Shown here piece by piece: positions 46,385 to 54,560 of a stretch of 64,000 bases of DNA. Origin of the DNA: Cyclobacteriaceae bacterium (GTDB lineage: Bacteria > Bacteroidota > Bacteroidia > Cytophagales > Cyclobacteriaceae); assembly GCA_016786585.1 (NCBI GenBank), contig JAEUUI010000007.1, forward strand, positions 248,001 through 312,000, given 5' to 3'. The notes under the pieces are model-generated. The model saw nothing but the letters and a program-made list of their open reading frames with translations, had not been told where the DNA came from and did not search any database. Made by a program: the position numbers and the translations under genes. Every line of letters begins with the position of its first letter. Positions within the stretch are counted from its first letter, which is position 1.

Positions 46385-46655
46385 AGCTTAGTTCTGAGGG
46401 CAAAAGTGAACAGTTTAACGGGAACATTTTTATTTAACTTTTACATAGTTAGCATAACGATAATTTATGGATTGTAGGTCTGAAGTGCTGCCGGCAACGT
46501 GTGATAAACTCTTACGCCACAAGCTCTTTTTATTAAAAATGTACCTGGACGTGTGAGGAAAGTCACAGAGTAGCAATGGTGCAGAGGTGACTTTTGTCAT
46601 AGCAATCGACAAATGCCGGCAATAATTTTCGGATCGATTCTAAAAATTGTGACTT

Positions 46656-48077
46656 ATGAAAATCGAGCAAATTTATACAGGCTGCCTGGCGGAGGCTGCC
46701 TACTACCTGGAAAGCAACGGAGAAGCAGCCATTATTGACCCGCTTCGCGAAACAGCGCCATACCTGGAGCGCGCAAAAAAAGATAACGCTAAAATCAAGT
46801 ACGTGCTGGAAACGCATTTTCATGCCGACTTTGTTAGCGGGCACATTGATCTTGCTAGGAAAGCCAACGCGCAAATTGTTTTTGGGCCTACGGCTCAACC
46901 ACATTACGAAGTTCACGTTGCGAAGGATGGCGAGCTATTATCGTTAGGCAATGTTAAGATCAAAGTTCTTCATACACCCGGCCACACGATGGAATCAACC
47001 ACGTATTTATTGATTGATGAGGACGGAAAGGAGCATGCAATTTTTACAGGCGATACATTATTTATTGGTGACGTGGGGCGCCCGGACCTTGTTCAAAAAG
47101 TAAAAGCAGAGATAACCCCGCAATTTCTTGCCGGAAAACTTTTCGAGTCGCTTCGGAATAAAATTATGCCGTTGCCTGATTCAGTCATTGTTTACCCTGG
47201 CCATGGTGCGGGCAGTGCGTGCGGCAAGAAAATGGACAAAGAAACTGTGTCCACGCTCGGCCTGCAAAAGAAATTTAACTATGCCTTACGTGCCGACATG
47301 ACGAAGGAAGAGTTCATTGAAGCAGTTACGGAAGGTTTGGTTGAGCCACCTCAGTATTTCCCGTCTAACGTGATCATGAACCTGACAGGTCAGGTTGATA
47401 CCATCGACAATATTATTCAGAATGGTAAGAAGCCGCTTACGCCCAAACAATTTGAAGCTGCCTGGGAGGCAACCGGGGCGTTGGTGCTTGACACACGTAA
47501 AAAAGAAGACTTTGTAAAAGAATTTATTCCGGGTTCAATTTTTATCGGAGTGGATGACTCGTTTGCTCCTTGGGTTGGAACACTAATCACCGATTTGAAA
47601 CAACCGATCTTGTTGGTAACAGAGCCCGGTCGGGAAGAGGAGGTGATTACGCGCCTGGCACGTGTTGGCTATGATCATACGATCGGTTTCCTGGACGGCG
47701 GTATACCAGGTTGGAAAAATGCCGGTAAAGAAGTTGACTCGATCGAAACAATTTCCGCAACAGAATTTGCAAAGCGGTACAGCACGGATCATCAGATCAA
47801 TTTGCTGGATGCACGCAGGCAAAGTGAGTACGAAGCAGAACATTTGGTGGGTGCTGAAAACTTTCCACTGGATTTTATCAACAAAAATATGGCTTCACTT
47901 GACAGCCATAAGAAATACTACATCCATTGTGCAGGCGGGTATCGCTCGGTAATTATGAGTTCGATTTTGAAATCACGCGGGTTTAACAAACTTGTGAACA
48001 TTGCCGGTGGCTATAAAAAATTGAAGGCTACGGAACTGAAGAAATCGGATGTTCGGATCGTAAACACCGAGCTCTAA
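46656..48077 (+). CDS. Persulfide-dioxygenase-like MBL-fold protein with two rhodanese domains
   Basis: 473 residues. The metallo-beta-lactamase domain (1-~250) has THFHADFVSGH (His54, His56, Asp58), HTPGHT (His110), TGDTLFIGDVGRPDL (Asp133) and YPGHGAG (His183), the ETHE1/persulfide dioxygenase pattern. Two rhodanese domains follow. The first (about 265-360) lacks a catalytic Cys: the loop reads TEPGREEE. The second (about 375-470) keeps HCAGGYRS, with Cys about residue 430. It should oxidise persulfides such as glutathione persulfide to sulfite, with sulfur handled by the rhodanese. The 271 bases upstream hold no gene, and a terminator follows. Confidence 0.88.
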   Translation: MKIEQIYTGCLAEAAYYLESNGEAAIIDPLRETAPYLERAKKDNAKIKYVLETHFHADFVSGHIDLARKANAQIVFGPTAQPHYEVHVAKDGELLSLGNVKIKVLHTPGHTMESTTYLLIDEDGKEHAIFTGDTLFIGDVGRPDLVQKVKAEITPQFLAGKLFESLRNKIMPLPDSVIVYPGHGAGSACGKKMDKETVSTLGLQKKFNYALRADMTKEEFIEAVTEGLVEPPQYFPSNVIMNLTGQVDTIDNIIQNGKKPLTPKQFEAAWEATGALVLDTRKKEDFVKEFIPGSIFIGVDDSFAPWVGTLITDLKQPILLVTEPGREEEVITRLARVGYDHTIGFLDGGIPGWKNAGKEVDSIETISATEFAKRYSTDHQINLLDARRQSEYEAEHLVGAENFPLDFINKNMASLDSHKKYYIHCAGGYRSVIMSSILKSRGFNKLVNIAGGYKKLKATELKKSDVRIVNTEL

Positions 48078-48106
48078 AATCACACGAACAGTTTATTTGT
48101 TTATTG

Positions 48107-48141
48107 ATTGTCCCTTCGCGCGAGCGGGGGACAATTTTTTT
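48107..48141 (+). terminator. Intrinsic terminator after the MBL-rhodanese gene
   Basis: Stem ATTGTCCC / GGGACAAT (48107-48114 with 48128-48135), extended by CGC/GCG, then T7. It lies 29 bases after the stop. Confidence 0.92.
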
Positions 48142-48224
48142 GTTGTGACAGCTACTGTCTGAATGTCATTTGCAGATAATCAGGTAGGGGAAAATTCTTT
48201 ACCTTGTTGACCTAATTTTCTGTT

Positions 48225-49463
48225 ATGTCAAACCGCACCCCTGCTCTTGGTTTTATTTTCGTTACGCTCTTGTTGGATGTAATCGGCTTCGGAATTATCA
48301 TTCCGGTTATGCCTGATCTGATCATTGAACTTTCCGGTCGTACCGGATCTCCGGATGAATTGTTAAGCTTTGCTTCGAAAATCGGAGGATGGATGATCGC
48401 GTCTTATGCATTTACGCAATTCTTATGTGCCCCGATTGTAGGCGGACTGAGTGACCGGTATGGACGGAGACCGGTTTTGTTAGGATCACTTTTCGGGTTT
48501 GGTGTCGACTATCTTTTTTTGGCAATGGCGCCTTCACTCTCGTGGTTATTTGTTGGTCGTATCATCGCAGGTGTTATGGGGGCAAGTTTTACTACGGCAG
48601 GTGCGTACATAGCCGATATCAGTACACCCGAAAAGCGTGCTCAGAACTTTGGAATGATTGGAGCAGCGTTCGGCCTTGGCTTTATCATCGGACCTTTGAT
48701 GGGTGGCTTATTGGCTGATTACGGAACACGCACGCCATTTTTTGTTTGTGCCGGGATAACGTTGTTGAATTGGTTATTTGGATTCTTTATCCTTCCGGAG
48801 TCACTTAAGGAAGAAAACAGGCGGAAGTTTGAATGGGAACGCGCTAACCCGATCGGCACCTTGAAAAGCCTCACGCGATACCCGGTTATTTCAGGATTGA
48901 TCTTATCGCTTGCATTCATTTACATTTCCGCGCATGCCGTGCAAACTAACTGGGCATATTTTGTGAAGGCAAAGTTTGGTTGGGATGCTTCTCAAATCGG
49001 TTGGTCGCTTGCCGTTGTGGGAATAGCATTTGCTGTTATTCAGGGCGGATTGATTCGGTTTATCATTCCCAAGCTCGGCCAGGAGCGGAGTGTTTACCTG
49101 GGCATTGGACTTTATGCGATTGGATTTCTATTATATGGTATCGCACCGGAAGGCTGGATGGTTTATCCGGTCATTATCATTTATTGTTTGGGTAGCATTG
49201 CCGGTCCCGCATTGCAGGGAATTATGTCGTCTTCCATTCCGCCTAACGAGCAAGGTGAGTTGCAGGGCGGTTTTACAAGTTTGATGAGTCTTGCGGCTAT
49301 TATCGGGCCACTATTAATGAATGGAACTTTTGCGTGGTTTACCGGCGACAACGCTCCCGTTTACTTTCCGGGAGCAGCCATGATCCTGGGGGCTGTTCTT
49401 ACACTCATTGCATCGCTGCTGGCGCGCAATACCCTTAAGAAACATCAGGTTAAGGCAACCTAA
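48225..49463 (+). CDS. TetA/TCR-family MFS transporter
   Basis: 412 residues with twelve predicted transmembrane helices. The N-terminus [24 protein letters not shown] and motif [15 protein letters not shown] closely follow tetracycline-resistance-type (TCR/Tet) exporters, and [39 protein letters not shown] is the family-typical helix 4-5 region. It probably exports a hydrophobic compound by proton antiport; resistance to tetracycline should not be assumed for a chromosomal Bacteroidota homologue. Its TAA overlaps the ATG of the next gene (TAATG). Confidence 0.88.
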   Translation: MSNRTPALGFIFVTLLLDVIGFGIIIPVMPDLIIELSGRTGSPDELLSFASKIGGWMIASYAFTQFLCAPIVGGLSDRYGRRPVLLGSLFGFGVDYLFLAMAPSLSWLFVGRIIAGVMGASFTTAGAYIADISTPEKRAQNFGMIGAAFGLGFIIGPLMGGLLADYGTRTPFFVCAGITLLNWLFGFFILPESLKEENRRKFEWERANPIGTLKSLTRYPVISGLILSLAFIYISAHAVQTNWAYFVKAKFGWDASQIGWSLAVVGIAFAVIQGGLIRFIIPKLGQERSVYLGIGLYAIGFLLYGIAPEGWMVYPVIIIYCLGSIAGPALQGIMSSSIPPNEQGELQGGFTSLMSLAAIIGPLLMNGTFAWFTGDNAPVYFPGAAMILGAVLTLIASLLARNTLKKHQVKAT

Positions 49464-50194
49464 TGAAATTTTTACCGATCATCGGGTTATTGTTTATTCT
49501 TCAGCAGGAGTCGTTCAAACAGACTCAGTTGAAAGAAGCGCGGGTAAAAATTGCCTATGAAGATGCCGAAGCGCTGGTGAAGAAACATTTTTCCGACAAA
49601 GGCCTGTCGATGGATAAGTTTCAACTATTCATCCGCGCATTCAAGAAAGAGGCTGTGCTGGAAGTTTGGATTAAAGAGAAGAGTGCCGCAACATACACGC
49701 TCCTTCAATCTTACGACTTTTGTGCAACCTCGGGAGTTCTCGGCCCCAAACGCAAACAAGGCGATCTTCAAATTCCGGAAGGTGTTTATTACATTAACCA
49801 CTTTAATCCTTACAGTAATTTCTTTTTATCGCTCGGACTTAATTATCCCAATCGGTCGGATTTGATCTTAAGCGACAAAAAGAAACCGGGTAATGCCATT
49901 TATATTCATGGCGGTTGCGCAACGATCGGCTGCATTCCGATTACCGATGATAAAATAAAGGAGCTTTATATCATTGCGGTTGAAGCTAAAGATGACGGAC
50001 AATCCAAAATTCCGGTTCATGTTTTCCCAACACGGCTGGACGCGGGAGTTACTGATCAGCTTATAAGAGAAGAAAAGGCCGATGCAGCAACATCAGCCTT
50101 CTGGAAAAATCTTGAATTGGTTTACCGGGATTTTGAATCTGGTAAAAAACTTCGCCCGGTAAAAGTTGAAAGCACAGGGTCGTATACGTTCTGA
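49463..50194 (+). CDS. YafK/YkuD-type L,D-transpeptidase family protein
   Basis: 243 residues with a possible short hydrophobic leader ([13 protein letters not shown]). The L,D-transpeptidase motif is HGGCATIGCIPITDD, with the His at 149 and the likely nucleophile Cys157 in T-I-G-C-I. The length and FDFCATSGVLGPKRKQGDLQIPEGVYYINHFNP block resemble YafK/DpaA. Such proteins cross-link or release peptidoglycan-linked partners in the periplasm. It starts within the stop of the MFS gene and ends just before a bidirectional terminator. Confidence 0.88.
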   Translation: MKFLPIIGLLFILQQESFKQTQLKEARVKIAYEDAEALVKKHFSDKGLSMDKFQLFIRAFKKEAVLEVWIKEKSAATYTLLQSYDFCATSGVLGPKRKQGDLQIPEGVYYINHFNPYSNFFLSLGLNYPNRSDLILSDKKKPGNAIYIHGGCATIGCIPITDDKIKELYIIAVEAKDDGQSKIPVHVFPTRLDAGVTDQLIREEKADAATSAFWKNLELVYRDFESGKKLRPVKVESTGSYTF

Positions 50195-50198
50195 TAAA

Positions 50199-50224
50199 AA
50201 AAGAGCAGGGAAGCCTGCTCTTTT
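50199..50224. terminator. Bidirectional intrinsic terminator
   Basis: An 11-bp perfect stem AAAAGAGCAGG / CCTGCTCTTTT with a GAAG loop, between convergent ends (L,D-transpeptidase and the aromatic operon). It has A/T tails in both directions. Confidence 0.93.
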
Positions 50225-50244
50225 AATAGTGATGCGTATAGCTT

Positions 50245-51348
50245 TTAAACCCGTTCGCTCTCCTTGTTCATTACTTTCGTCTGAATCTGAATTGATTCAT
50301 TATGGATGAGTTTCAGCATGTCTTTGATAAACTCCTCGCTTAACCCCATCGCCATGCTCATGGCCAAACGCGTTGCAATGATTTCTTCCCAGCGACCAAC
50401 CTGCAGGATGGTAACGTTATTTTCTTTTTTGTACTGACCGATTTTCTCGGAGATCGTCATGCGCTTGGCAAGCTTTTGCATAATCTCATCGTCAAGCTGG
50501 TCAATCTGCTCACGCAGCACAGCCAGCGTGTCTTTGAAGTTTTTGTTATCGGTTGACGGCTTGCGGGCAACCAATCCTTCAATGATGTTGCCGAGTACGG
50601 CTGGTGTCACCTGCTGTTTTGCATCGCTCCATGCTGCATCAGGGTTAATATGACTTTCAATCATTAGTCCGCTCATGTTCAGGTCAATCGCCTTCTGACT
50701 GATCAGTGCAATCAATTCACGGTTACCGGCAATGTGACTCGGGTCGCAAAGAATATCAAGCTCAGGAATCCTGGTTTTTAATTCAATGGCCAAATCCCAC
50801 ATCGGAGCATTACGGAACGGTCCTTTATCGAAAGAAGAGAATCCGCGGTGAATCGCTGCAAGTTTCTTAATACCAGCTTTGTTCAACCGCTCCAGCGCAC
50901 CAATCCAAAGTTCGAGATCCGGGTTAACCGGGTTCTTCACCATCACCGGAATATCAACTCCTTTTAGTGAATCGGCAATCTCCTGTACGGAGAATGGGTT
51001 TACTGTTGTGCGGGCACCAACCCAAAGGATATCAACGCCTGCTTTCAAACATGCTTCTACGTGTGAAGCGTTCGCTACTTCGGTTGTTACCGGCAACCCG
51101 GTTTCTTTTTTTGCCTGGATCAACCATGCCAATCCTTCTGCTCCCGAACCTTCGTATTGACCGGGACGCGTTCTGGGTTTCCAGATTCCGGCACGCAACG
51201 CGTTCACTTTACCGGTTGCGGCAAGTTGTTTTGCGGTAGCGATGGTTTGACTTTCTGTTTCTGCGCTGCAAGGGCCACTGATAACAGCCGGCAGGCCATT
51301 CGTTGGCAACCAGGTTGACATTGCTTCGAGCTCCAATTCCTTCTTCAT
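50245..51348 (-). CDS. Bifunctional DAHP synthase / chorismate mutase
   Basis: 367 residues. The N-terminal part (about 15-265) is a type I-beta DAHP synthase: ISGPCSAE, RAGIWKPRTRPGQYEGSG, VMVKNP, AIHRGF, CDPSHIAGNR and MIESHINPDAA. It condenses phosphoenolpyruvate and erythrose 4-phosphate. The C-terminal ~90 residues (LREQIDQLDDEIMQKLAKRMTISEKIGQYKKEN) are an AroQ-type chorismate mutase. A fused mutase domain often confers feedback control by prephenate in this subfamily. It is the last gene of the aromatic operon, 21 bases after tyrA, and precedes a terminator. The usual SPCSA-like site reads GPCSA here. Confidence 0.95.
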   Translation of the reverse strand: MKKELELEAMSTWLPTNGLPAVISGPCSAETESQTIATAKQLAATGKVNALRAGIWKPRTRPGQYEGSGAEGLAWLIQAKKETGLPVTTEVANASHVEACLKAGVDILWVGARTTVNPFSVQEIADSLKGVDIPVMVKNPVNPDLELWIGALERLNKAGIKKLAAIHRGFSSFDKGPFRNAPMWDLAIELKTRIPELDILCDPSHIAGNRELIALISQKAIDLNMSGLMIESHINPDAAWSDAKQQVTPAVLGNIIEGLVARKPSTDNKNFKDTLAVLREQIDQLDDEIMQKLAKRMTISEKIGQYKKENNVTILQVGRWEEIIATRLAMSMAMGLSEEFIKDMLKLIHNESIQIQTKVMNKESERV

Positions 51349-51369
51349 ATGACAAAGTTATTTATTTTC

Positions 51370-52236
51370 TTATTGTTTTTGTTTCAGTTCAATTCCATTC
51401 AATACTTCACGAATGCGGTTTGCATCTTTCATGATTTTGTGAAGCTCTTTCACGTCACGCTTCATCAGGTGATACTGAAACCGCTGCAAGTGCATAATGT
51501 ATTCCAGTAACGCCTGGCTCAAATGCTCGGCATTCTGTTCAAATATCGGTGCCCACATGTCGGGTGAACTTTTTGCAAGACGTACGGTAGACGAGAAACC
51601 GCTGCCGGCCAATGCAAAAATATTTTTTTCATCGCGCTCAATATCCAATACTGTTTGGCCAAGTAAGAACGAGCTCACATGTGAAAGATGTGATACGTAC
51701 GCCACGTGTTTGTCGTGCTCGGCCGCATCCATGTAAATGGTTTTCATGCCAAGGGCGTTAAAGATTTTTTCAGCCAGCAATAATGCGCGCTCGGATGATT
51801 TTTCTTTTTCGCAGATGATGTTTGTCTTGTTCTGGAATAATCCTGAAAACGCTGCCGTTGGGCCGGAATTTTCGGTACCGGCAATCGGATGAGCCGCCAC
51901 GAACTGCCCCCGGTTCTTATGGCCGGATACCACTTTGCAAACCGAGCTTTTCGTTGAGCCGGTGTCAACCACAACCGCATCTTTTTTTACGGAATCAAGA
52001 ATAGTTGGCAGCAATTGACTCAACACGCTTACCGGGATGGCGATCACAATCAGATCGGCCGTAGAAATGGATTTTGCTTCCGTGTCAATCGAATCAACAA
52101 GCTTCAGTTCAAGCGCTTTTTCAGCATGATCTTTATTCAGATCAATACCGGTGAATTCGGTTGCCAGGCCAGCCTTTCGCAAATCAATTGCGATCGAACC
52201 GCCAATAAGTCCTAAACCGATAATGGTTGTTTTCAT
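51370..52236 (-). CDS. tyrA: Prephenate dehydrogenase
   Basis: 288 residues. The NAD(P)-binding GxGLIGGS loop is at the very N-terminus (MKTTIIGLGLIGGSIAIDLRKAG). VDTGSTKSSV, AAHPIAGTENSG, DKHVAYVSHLSHVSSFLL and LAGSGFSSTVRLAKSSPDMW are the substrate and catalytic blocks of TyrA, including the catalytic His in AAHPIAG. It oxidatively decarboxylates prephenate to 4-hydroxyphenylpyruvate, the tyrosine branch. It overlaps the upstream aminotransferase gene by 4 bases. Confidence 0.95.
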   Translation of the reverse strand: MKTTIIGLGLIGGSIAIDLRKAGLATEFTGIDLNKDHAEKALELKLVDSIDTEAKSISTADLIVIAIPVSVLSQLLPTILDSVKKDAVVVDTGSTKSSVCKVVSGHKNRGQFVAAHPIAGTENSGPTAAFSGLFQNKTNIICEKEKSSERALLLAEKIFNALGMKTIYMDAAEHDKHVAYVSHLSHVSSFLLGQTVLDIERDEKNIFALAGSGFSSTVRLAKSSPDMWAPIFEQNAEHLSQALLEYIMHLQRFQYHLMKRDVKELHKIMKDANRIREVLNGIELKQKQ

Positions 52237-53423
52237 GCTTTTTCGGTTTGGAGTTTAGTTTTCGTGTGAACAAATTTTTCAATACGATCGCACGCTTCTT
52301 TAATTTTTTCCACCGGGCTGCACAATGAGATGCGGATATAGCGTCTTCCTGCTTCACCGAAAATGAATCCCGGGGTGATAAACACTTTTGTGCCGTAAAG
52401 AATTTCATCTATGAAGGTCTCAACGTTGCTGATCGTTTCCGGAGCTTTTGCCCACACAAACAGACCCGACTGTTTTGACTCGTACGTACATCCCAGCACG
52501 TCAAGAATTTTATGCGCAGCCGCCCTGCGTTCGATGTAAATTTTATTCAAATCGCTAAACCATTCATCGCTGCTTTGCAACGCTTCCACGGCTGCATGTT
52601 GCAAACCCAGGAACATGCCCGAGTCCATGTTGCTTTTTACTTTCAGCACCGCATCGATGTATTCTTTTTTCCCGGCAACCCAGCCTATGCGCCAGCCGGC
52701 CATGTTATGCGATTTGCTTAGCGAGTTGAGTTCAAGCGCAACATCTTCTGCACCCGGTACCGACAAAATGCTGAGCGGCTCATCATTAAGAATGAGACTG
52801 TACGGATTGTCGTTTACAATCAGAAAGTTGTTGGTACGCGCAAGGTCAACGAGCTCTTTTAATTCATCCGTTGATGCAATCCGTCCAGTAGGCATGTGTG
52901 GAAAATTAACCCACATAATTTTCACCTTTGAAAGGTCGGTCTTGCGAAGTGCGTCAACATCAATTCCCCACTTTAGTTCTTCTTTTAACGCGTACGTTTT
53001 AATTTTTCCGCCTACCAGATTGGCGACAGACGAGTAGGTTGGGTATCCCGGATCAGGAATCAGGATTTCATCACCCTCGTTCACAAAAGCCATCGCGATG
53101 TGCATGATGCCCTCCTTCGATCCCATCAACGGGAGAATCATGTTTTCTGCATCAAGCGTAACATTATAAATGCGTTTGTAAAAATCAGCAATACCTTTCC
53201 GTAGTTGAGGAATTCCTTTGTAATTCTGGTAGCCATGATTGGCCGGATTGTTTGCTGACTCGATCAGCGCGTTGATAGCCGATGGGGCAGGAGCCATATC
53301 CGGACTGCCGATGCCTAAGTTTATCACGCGATGTTCAGGCGTATCCAAACTGCGTACCTCAGCAAGTTTTCTGCTGAAGTAATATTCTTCTACGGCCTGA
53401 ATGCGTTTTGCAGTTTGTATCAT
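52233..53423 (-). CDS. PLP-dependent class I/II aminotransferase (probable aromatic aminotransferase)
   Basis: 396 residues, fold-type I. NLGIGSPDMAPAPSAINAL, HGYQNYKGIPQLRKGIADFY, PDPGYPTYSSVANLVGG and the PLP-Lys motif SLSKSHNMAGWRIGW are visible. The conserved NNPT-like loop reads VNFPHMPTG and NDNPYS places the cofactor-binding Asn/Asp region. It lies between pheA (2-base gap) and tyrA (4-base overlap), so the likely role is conversion of phenylpyruvate and 4-hydroxyphenylpyruvate to Phe and Tyr, with glutamate or aspartate as donor. Sequence alone could also fit an aspartate or LL-diaminopimelate-type enzyme; the operon decides. Confidence 0.9.
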   Translation of the reverse strand: MIQTAKRIQAVEEYYFSRKLAEVRSLDTPEHRVINLGIGSPDMAPAPSAINALIESANNPANHGYQNYKGIPQLRKGIADFYKRIYNVTLDAENMILPLMGSKEGIMHIAMAFVNEGDEILIPDPGYPTYSSVANLVGGKIKTYALKEELKWGIDVDALRKTDLSKVKIMWVNFPHMPTGRIASTDELKELVDLARTNNFLIVNDNPYSLILNDEPLSILSVPGAEDVALELNSLSKSHNMAGWRIGWVAGKKEYIDAVLKVKSNMDSGMFLGLQHAAVEALQSSDEWFSDLNKIYIERRAAAHKILDVLGCTYESKQSGLFVWAKAPETISNVETFIDEILYGTKVFITPGFIFGEAGRRYIRISLCSPVEKIKEACDRIEKFVHTKTKLQTEKA

Positions 53424-53425
53424 AC

Positions 53426-54265
53426 CTAAAACTTGATCTGTGCTTTTTTATATTCTCCCAAAATATTGAGGTTCTTCACCTGCTGTAGTACATCGCGTAC
53501 GGCCGTGTCGTAGTCCTTTCGTTTTTTCCATTCCACGTCCACATGAATGGAGTATTCGCTCGGACGCCCGATGATCGGAATCGACTGAATTTTTGAGAGG
53601 TTAATGCTGTGTTCTTTAAACGTGGTTAACGCATCGGCCAGACTGCCCACGTGATTTGCTACTTCAAAGCTGAGTGACGCTTTGTTACTTTCCACATTCG
53701 CTTTGGCCCTGCGATTAAGAATTAAAAAACGTGTGAAATTTTTCTTATTGGTTTCGATCCGCTTTTCGAGAATATTCAGTCCGAATTTTTTTGCGGCATA
53801 TTCATTCGCGATCGCAGCGGTGTCTTTCAGCTTGAAATCTTTTACGCGTTTTGCTGAAACGGCAGTGTCATCGCTTTCGCGGATTTCAACGCCTTTTAAT
53901 GAGAAGAGAAACTCCGAGCACTGACGAATTGCCATAGGATGCGACTCAATCGAAGTAATATCTTCGAGCTTCACACCCGGAAGCGCGAGCAAATGCATGT
54001 GAATCGGCAGGTACAATTCTCCCACAATGCTGAAGTGATAGTCCTGTAAAAGGAAGTAGTTGGGAAGAATACTTCCTGCAATGGAATTTTCGATTGCCAT
54101 CACTGCCACATCCGCCTTTCCGCTTTTCAACGCTTCACACAATTTGTGAAATGAAAGACACTCGATGGTTTCGATCGGCCCTTCAAAATACGTGAGTGCT
54201 GCTACTTCGTGAAAGCTGGTAGCAATACCCTGAATTGCAACGCGTAATTTTTTCTTCTTCGCCAT
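53426..54265 (-). CDS. pheA: Prephenate dehydratase with ACT domain
   Basis: 279 residues. The catalytic dehydratase region (about 8-190) carries VAIQGIATSFHEVAA (in place of G-P-x-G-T-F-S), VAVMAIENSIAGS, ESHPMAIRQCSEFL and NFTRFLIL. The ACT regulatory domain (about 200-275) has GSLADALTTFKEHSINLSKIQSIPIIGRPSEYSIHVDVE, including the ESRP-like Phe-binding segment. It makes phenylpyruvate from prephenate and is likely feedback-inhibited by phenylalanine. The start codon is directly adjacent to the U-tract of the attenuator, so expression is set by the leader at 54266-54410. Confidence 0.95.
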   Translation of the reverse strand: MAKKKKLRVAIQGIATSFHEVAALTYFEGPIETIECLSFHKLCEALKSGKADVAVMAIENSIAGSILPNYFLLQDYHFSIVGELYLPIHMHLLALPGVKLEDITSIESHPMAIRQCSEFLFSLKGVEIRESDDTAVSAKRVKDFKLKDTAAIANEYAAKKFGLNILEKRIETNKKNFTRFLILNRRAKANVESNKASLSFEVANHVGSLADALTTFKEHSINLSKIQSIPIIGRPSEYSIHVDVEWKKRKDYDTAVRDVLQQVKNLNILGEYKKAQIKF

Positions 54266-54366
54266 AAAAACAAAAAGTCCCGGTTTTTCCGGGACTTCTT
54301 TTGAGTTCTTGTATCGTCTAAATTCAGCAACAACACTCCGCTCTTCTAAGTCCCGCCTGGGTCTTA
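54266..54366 (-). promoter_or_regulatory. Ribosome-mediated transcription attenuator of the Phe/Tyr operon
   Basis: Three competing pairings can be drawn on the minus-strand RNA. 1:2 is TAAGACCC (54366-54359) with GGGACTTA (54354-54347), one A-A mismatch. 2:3 is CGGGACTT (54355-54348) with AAGTCCCG (54297-54290), a perfect 8 bp. 3:4 is AAGTCCCGG (54297-54289) with CCGGGACTT (54283-54275), a perfect 9 bp with an A5 loop, followed by TTTGTTTTT. Segment 1 begins within the last aromatic codon, so a ribosome stalled on the aromatic run covers it, frees segment 2 to pair with 3, and prevents the terminator. With plentiful charged tRNA the 1:2 hairpin and the terminator form. The U-tract ends one base before the pheA ATG. 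Confidence 0.9.
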
Positions 54367-54410
54367 AAATAGAAGTACCAAAAGTAAAAGAATGAGTGGC
54401 TGAGCTTCAT
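54324..54410 (-). CDS. Aromatic leader peptide (28 aa) of the pheA operon attenuator
   Basis: ATG at 54408-54410, stop TGA at 54324-54326. The peptide contains nine aromatic residues in a row at positions 7-15, FFYFWYFYF (five Phe, three Tyr, one Trp), coded at 54392-54366. The codons are TTC TTT TAC TTT TGG TAC TTC TAT TTT. This composition is far outside chance and is the classical form of an attenuation leader peptide. A longer in-frame start at 54548 exists but lies upstream of the probable promoter. After the run the peptide continues KTQAGLRRAECCC; coding for this part supplies the antiterminator RNA. Confidence 0.93.
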   Translation of the reverse strand: MKLSHSFFYFWYFYFKTQAGLRRAECCC

Positions 54411-54428
54411 GTACTTTTTCTTATTGCA

Positions 54429-54460
54429 TAAAGATAGAATCATTTTATCGCAAGGTGCAA
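54429..54460 (-). promoter_or_regulatory. Candidate promoter of the aromatic operon
   Basis: On the minus strand TATCTTTA (54436-54429) differs from TAnnTTTG by one base. TTG (54460-54458) lies 21 bases upstream as the -33 element. The leader ATG at 54410 is about 18 bases downstream of the -7 box. Confidence 0.4.
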
Positions 54461-54511
54461 GAAGGCACCGCAACTTTTTGCGAAATTTTGTGCTAATGTG
54501 TGTTAGGAAAG

Positions 54512-54541
54512 TTGTCGGCTTACGGTTCTGGTTTACCTTTG
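54512..54541 (+). promoter_or_regulatory. Promoter of the lipoprotein gene
   Basis: TACCTTTG (54534-54541) is a perfect TAnnTTTG box, and TTG (54512-54514) is 19 bases upstream. The gene starts 20 bases after the -7 box. This is one of the clearest promoters in the window. Confidence 0.7.
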
Positions 54542-54560
54542 CGAACAAAATATCCCACCC

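Noticed and set aside
48225-49463. TetA-like MFS gene as an antibiotic-resistance determinant
   Set aside because: Chromosomal housekeeping context, no mobile element nearby, and the TCR family includes many exporters of unknown substrates.
54411-54548. In-frame upstream extension of the aromatic leader peptide to a start at 54548
   Set aside because: It would overlap the divergent lipoprotein promoter and lies upstream of the probable operon promoter. The internal ATG at 54410 gives a compact 28-residue leader with the aromatic run near its start, as in known leaders.
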